Origin: Terrimesophilobacter sp963702165
GTDB taxonomy: Bacteria; Actinomycetota; Actinomycetes; Actinomycetales; Microbacteriaceae
Direction of reading: 5' to 3'
Assembly (NCBI GenBank): GCA_963702165.1
Contig: OY969722.1
Span: 1,736,001 to 1,800,000, forward strand
DNA length: 64,000 bases
The notes beneath the pieces are model-generated. The model was not told where the DNA came from. It saw only the letters and a list, made by a program, of their open reading frames with translations, and made no database searches. Positions 60,492 to 64,000 of the stretch are shown one piece after another (within the stretch, counting starts at the first letter, position 1; the number at the start of each line of letters is the position of its first letter). Both the position numbers and the translations under genes were made by a program.

Positions 60492-61829
60492 TCACTTCGT
60501 GGCTGCGAGCGCCTCGGCCAGCACGTCAAGGCCCTCGTTCAGCAGCTCGTCGCTGATCGACAGCGGCGGCAGGAACCGGATGACGTTGCCGTAGGTTCCG
60601 GCGGTGAGCATGATCACTCCGTGACGGTGCGCGTAGGCGGCGAGCGCCTTGGTGAGCTCGGCATCCGGCTCGGTGGTACCCGGCTTGACCAGCTCGATCG
60701 CGATCATCGCGCCGCGGCCGCGCACGTCACCGATGCGGTCGTCGCCGGCCTGCATGTCGGTGAGGCGCGAGATCAGGATGTCGCCGACCTCGACCGCACG
60801 CTCGACCAGGTTCTCGCCCACGATGGTCTCGTAGCTGGCGAGCGCTGCAGCGCACGCGAGCGGGTTGCCGCCGTAGGTGCCGCCGAGGCCGCTCACCTGC
60901 GGCGCGTCGAGGATCTCGGCGCGGCCGGTGATCGCCGCCAGCGGCAGGCCGCCGGCGATGCCCTTGGCGGTGACCAGCACATCCGGGACGATGCCCTCGT
61001 GCTCGCTTGCGAACAGCGCGCCGGTGCGGGCGAAGCCGGTCTGCACCTCGTCGGCGATGAACACGACGTTGTTGGCGTTGGCCCATTCGACGATCGCGGG
61101 CAGGAAGCCCTCGGCCGGGACGATGAAGCCGCCCTCACCCTGGATCGGCTCGATCAGGATCGCGGCGAGGTTCTCGGCGCCGACCTGCTTCTCGATCACG
61201 CTGATGGCCTTCGCCGCCGCCTCGGCACCGGTGAGTCCATCGTGGTACGGGTAGGACAGCGGCGCGCGGTACACCTCGGGGGCGAACGGGCCGAAGCCGC
61301 TCTTGTACGGCATGCTCTTCGCGGTCAGCGCCATGGTCAGGTTGGTGCGGCCGTGGTAGGCGTGGTCGAAGACGACGACGGCCTGCTTCTTGGTGTAGGC
61401 GCGAGCCACCTTGATGGCGTTCTCGACCGCCTCGGCGCCGCTGTTGAACAGGGCGGAGCGCTTCTCGAAGTCACCCGGGGTGATGCGGTTGAGCAGCTCG
61501 GCGACCTCGACGTAGGGGCCGTACGGGGTGATCATGAAGCAGGTGTGGGTGAATGCCTCGACCTGCGCCTTGACCGCCTCGACGACCGCGGGTGCCGCGT
61601 TGCCGATGGTGGTCACGGCGATGCCGGAGCCGAGGTCGATGAAAGTGTTGCCGTCGACGTCGCGCAGCACACCGCCGCCCGCGGACTCGGTGTACACCGG
61701 CATGGTGGTGCCGATGGCGGATGAGACCGCCTTGGCCTTGCGCGCCGCCCACTCCTGCGAGTTGGGGCCTGCGGTGATCTCACCGGTCGTGCGCTGCTGG
61801 TCGATGGCTGGGCCGCCCAGAATCGTCAT
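60492..61829 (-). CDS. gabT: 4-aminobutyrate aminotransferase
   Basis: This 445-residue class-III PLP aminotransferase converts GABA and 2-oxoglutarate to succinate semialdehyde and glutamate. The PLP lysine is in VLVTAKGIAGGLPLAAITG, the Asp in VVFIADEVQTGFARTG, and the glycine loop in LFNSGAEAVENAIKVARAYT. AAGGAGGAAC is a strong ribosome site for the ATG at 61829. It is the first gene of the gabTD operon, divergent from a PucR-type regulator. Confidence 0.95.
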   Translation of the reverse strand: MTILGGPAIDQQRTTGEITAGPNSQEWAARKAKAVSSAIGTTMPVYTESAGGGVLRDVDGNTFIDLGSGIAVTTIGNAAPAVVEAVKAQVEAFTHTCFMITPYGPYVEVAELLNRITPGDFEKRSALFNSGAEAVENAIKVARAYTKKQAVVVFDHAYHGRTNLTMALTAKSMPYKSGFGPFAPEVYRAPLSYPYHDGLTGAEAAAKAISVIEKQVGAENLAAILIEPIQGEGGFIVPAEGFLPAIVEWANANNVVFIADEVQTGFARTGALFASEHEGIVPDVLVTAKGIAGGLPLAAITGRAEILDAPQVSGLGGTYGGNPLACAAALASYETIVGENLVERAVEVGDILISRLTDMQAGDDRIGDVRGRGAMIAIELVKPGTTEPDAELTKALAAYAHRHGVIMLTAGTYGNVIRFLPPLSISDELLNEGLDVLAEALAATK

Positions 61830-61929
61830 TGTTCCTCCTTGGATCTGGTTCGAGGCTACGTAGTCCGCGCGGCCTGCGCAGTGGCGTCTGTGCACAGTCA
61901 CGTCCAGTTGATTGTGCGAGACTGACACG

Positions 61930-63814
61930 GTGCCTTCGGTGTCCGAGATCGTGTCGCTGCCGTCTCTTGCCCTAACGCCGGTGACGCTGCCGCATCCGGA
62001 TGCCGCGGTGCGCTGGGTGGCGACGAGCGAGCTCCCCGACCCGAGCCCGTACCTCGAGGGCGGCGAACTGCTCCTCACCACCGGGCTGGTGGACCGGGAT
62101 GCCGACGGGTGGGGCGAGTTCGTGTCTGTCGTGCTCGCCGCCGGAGTGGTGGCGGTCGGATTTGGGGTGGGGGTTCGGCATCCGGAGTTGCCTGCTGGCC
62201 TGTCGTCCGCGGCCGAGCGGGCCGGCCTGAACCTGTTCACGGTCCCGCGGCCGACGCCGTTCATCGCGGTGAGCAAGGCGGTGGCCGATTCGCTCGCCGA
62301 CGCCGAGCGGGATGAGGACCGCCGCTCGCTCGCGCACCAGCAGGACCTGACGCGGGCCGCGGTCGCAGGCTCGGCGGAGCTCGCCCGGGCGCTCGCGCGG
62401 ATCGTCGGCGGCTCGGCTGCGGTGCTCGGGCAGCAGGGCGAGGTGCTGTTCGAGGCGTCCCCTGCTGGGCCGCCGTTGGCCGACGCGGGCGCGACCGCTC
62501 ATCGAGCGGATGCAGCGCGACGGCGACCGACGCAGCGCGTTCGCCGAGATCGGTGCGGCGGGGCGGATGCTGGTGCAACCGGTCGAGTTGCACGGGCGCA
62601 CCGACGCGTACCTGGTGATCGAGTCGGCGGACGCGTTGAACCCGGCTCAGCGCACCGCGGTGTCGACGGCGCTCGCGCTGCTGACGCTCGAGCGCGACCG
62701 GGCGCGGGTGGAGCGGGACGCTGCGCGGCGCATCCGGGCGGGCGCGGTGTCGCTGCTGCTGCAGGGCGATGCGGTCGCGGCCGAGGCAGTGCTCGGCGAG
62801 TTGCCGTGGGCATCGGCACGGGTGGTGCGGGCACGCGGCGCGGACGTCGCGGAGGCGCTGGCGACGCTCGAGCACCTGGGGGCGATCGCCACCGTGACGC
62901 CCGATGACGAGCTCATTGTGATCGCCGCTGATGAACCGGACCTGCCCGGCCTGCTGGTCGGGGTCGGGCCGGTGCAGTCGCTCGCGGCGCTGGGCGTTAG
63001 CGACAATGCAGCGCGGGATGCGCTTGCGGCCACGTCGCCGGGCCGGCCCGTGGTGCGCTGGGAGGAACTCGCGGGCGAGGGCGTCGACGCCCTGCTGGCG
63101 CCGGATTCGCTGGCGTCGTACGCCGCGATGCTGCTCGCATCCGTGCTGTCGCGTCCGGATGCCGCGGAACTGCTGGCCGCGCTGCGCTCGTTCCTGAAGC
63201 ACAACGGGCAGATCGGGCCGGCGGCATCCGAACTGGGCGTGCACCGCAACACGATGCGCAACCGGCTGGCGCTGGCCGAGGATCTGCTCGGCCGCTCGCT
63301 GCACGACCCGCAAGCGCGCGCCGACCTGTGGATCGCGCTGAAGCACGTGCTGACGCCCCGCTGGTTGAGGGGTCGCGCGCATCCGCTGGTTGAGGGGTCG
63401 CGCAGCGACCGTCTCGAAACCACCCGCCGGGCGAAGCCGGTTTCGAGACGATTTCGCGGCAGCGAAATCGCTCAACCAGCCGGGCGGCGCGATCCCTCAA
63501 CCAGCAGCCGCGCGCATGCAGCCGGCGAAGAACTCGGTGAGCTCCTCCCGCGCCGTGAGCGGCAGCACGTGCGCGACGTACTGGTCCGGGCGGACGATCA
63601 CCAAGCATCCGGCCCGGTCGATGCCGCGCTCGTCGAAGATGTCGCCTCGCTCCGGGTCCACCGCGTAGACCTTCTCGTAGTCGATCAGCCCGAACGGCCC
63701 GACGCGCGGCAGGAAGATCGGCGGCACCCGGCCGAGCTCAACGTCCTCGTAGCGCTGCTGGAAGACCACCTTGACGTCGAACACGCTGTCCACGATCGCT
63801 GCCCTCCGGGGTGA
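61930..63814 (+). pseudogene. PucR-family regulator, one frameshift, repeat-altered C-terminus
   Basis: The N-terminal PucR domain (ALTPVTLPHPDAAVRWVATS, then YLEGGELLLTTGLVDRD) is in one frame up to about 62490. The rest, including the C-terminal HTH (LLAALRSFLKHNGQIGPAAS and ELGVHRNTMRNRLALAEDLL), continues in the next frame after one base is skipped. PucR-type GabR of Corynebacterium glutamicum activates gabTD, so the divergent position suggests the same job. Normal family sequence ends near 63360 (LWIALKHVL). The frame then runs without a stop through a repeat cluster and antisense to the next gene until 63814, adding about 150 residues. GTG start, no ribosome site. Confidence 0.85.
63361..63506. 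repeat. TGGTTGAGG repeat cluster at convergent gene ends
   Basis: Two copies of CTGGTTGAGGGGTCGCG, a CGACCGTCTCGAAACCA partner, and then the inverted set GGTTTCGAGACGATTTCGCG and CGCTCAACCAGC appear. A final GATCCCTCAACCAGCAGC closes the block. The 3' ends of both the PucR gene and the monooxygenase gene (stop at 63497) lie within it. Confidence 0.8.
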
Positions 63815-64000
63815 ACCGCGCCACCGGCGAGTCTGCGGATGTCGCCAGCCACTCCGCCCAGTCGGTCAGCGCCGACGCTTCACCGGCCGTCGGGGCATCC
63901 GCGAACGCGTACACACGCCACCGGCCATCCGCCCGGTGATGATGCCCGAGGTGCACGGGGTTCGCATCCGCGACCCGCAGCGCCCGGGCCGACTTGAAGC
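63497..64000 (-). pseudogene. Phenol 2-monooxygenase-like flavoprotein, C-terminal part, one frameshift
   Basis: Only the end of the gene is inside the window. The C-terminal thioredoxin-like dimerisation domain of phenol hydroxylases is recognisable: HLGHHHRADGRWRVYAFADA, then SVFDVKVVFQQRYEDVELGR, VPPIFLPRVGPFGLIDYEKV with YAVDPERGDIFDE, and GCLVIVRPDQYVAHVLPL. The part upstream of about 63795 is in another frame; skipping one base in the GGGCAGCGATCGTGGAC region joins TPEGSD to VDSVFDV. The stop lies in the repeat cluster. The full enzyme would hydroxylate an aromatic compound with FAD and NADPH; the catalytic part is outside the window. Confidence 0.75.

Overview
The window is GC-rich DNA from an actinobacterium, most likely a member of the Microbacteriaceae. 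The evidence is the codon use, frequent GTG and TTG starts, many apparently leaderless genes, a SepX/GlpR-type cell-division protein, a DUF4011-helicase with an MTES_1575-like C-terminus, and intergenic repeats of the GGTGGTCGAGCCTG kind that I associate with this family. No prophage, integrase, transposase or CRISPR array was seen. The content is mostly chromosomal housekeeping and catabolic genes.

Region by region. 0-2 kb: a cut gene, a small membrane protein, tRNA-Ala(CGC) and a SepX/GlpR-like membrane protein. 2-9.5 kb: a catabolic cassette of cache-domain protein, GntR/FCD regulator, polyamine-type ABC importer and a frameshifted amidase. 9.5-12.5 kb: rimJ, galU, 5-formyl-THF cyclo-ligase, an FmdB-type zinc ribbon and mscL. 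12.7-16.6 kb: a DUF4011/SF1-helicase/Vsr-like gene broken by many one-base shifts, plus a coupled 64-residue ORF. 16.9-20.8 kb: a coiled-coil membrane protein, a three-gene stress-like operon and a frameshifted NlpC/P60 protein.

20.8-33.4 kb is a nucleoside salvage island: EIIA, adenosine deaminase, nucleoside hydrolase, acyl-CoA dehydrogenase, thymidine phosphorylase, cytidine deaminase, MFS transporter, and a BMP-type nucleoside ABC importer. The importer genes and the MFS gene overlap by GTGA at three consecutive junctions. 33.5-38.2 kb holds manC and sdhCDAB. 38.4-43.9 kb holds a sigma factor fused to a membrane and extracytoplasmic region, a YihY-like membrane protein, xthA, trpS and a GNAT acetyltransferase.

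44-47.7 kb is the riboflavin operon (FMN riboswitch, ribD, ribE, ribBA, ribH). 48-55.3 kb holds an MHS-type transporter, small membrane proteins, an ABC-2 exporter, a histidine-rich repeat protein, and a small HTH regulator with an ABC exporter. 55.4-64 kb holds an SpoU methyltransferase, YjbQ, a beta-oxidation pair (thiolase and SDR), GABA degradation (gabT, gabD, divergent PucR-type regulator) and the end of a phenol-hydroxylase-like gene.

The least ordinary material is between and inside genes. There are four loci of a 19-bp unit repeated in tandem on both sides of a spacer in opposite orientation. There are two copies of a roughly 20-bp-armed inverted repeat, two copies of a TTGTTATC-armed one, and several unrelated long-loop hairpins at gene ends. 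A VEGSRSDRLET-type repeat has entered three coding regions: an ABC exporter linker, the RibD tail, and the PucR stop region. Frame breaks are also unusual: nearly every one I resolved needs one base skipped, and they are concentrated in the helicase gene.
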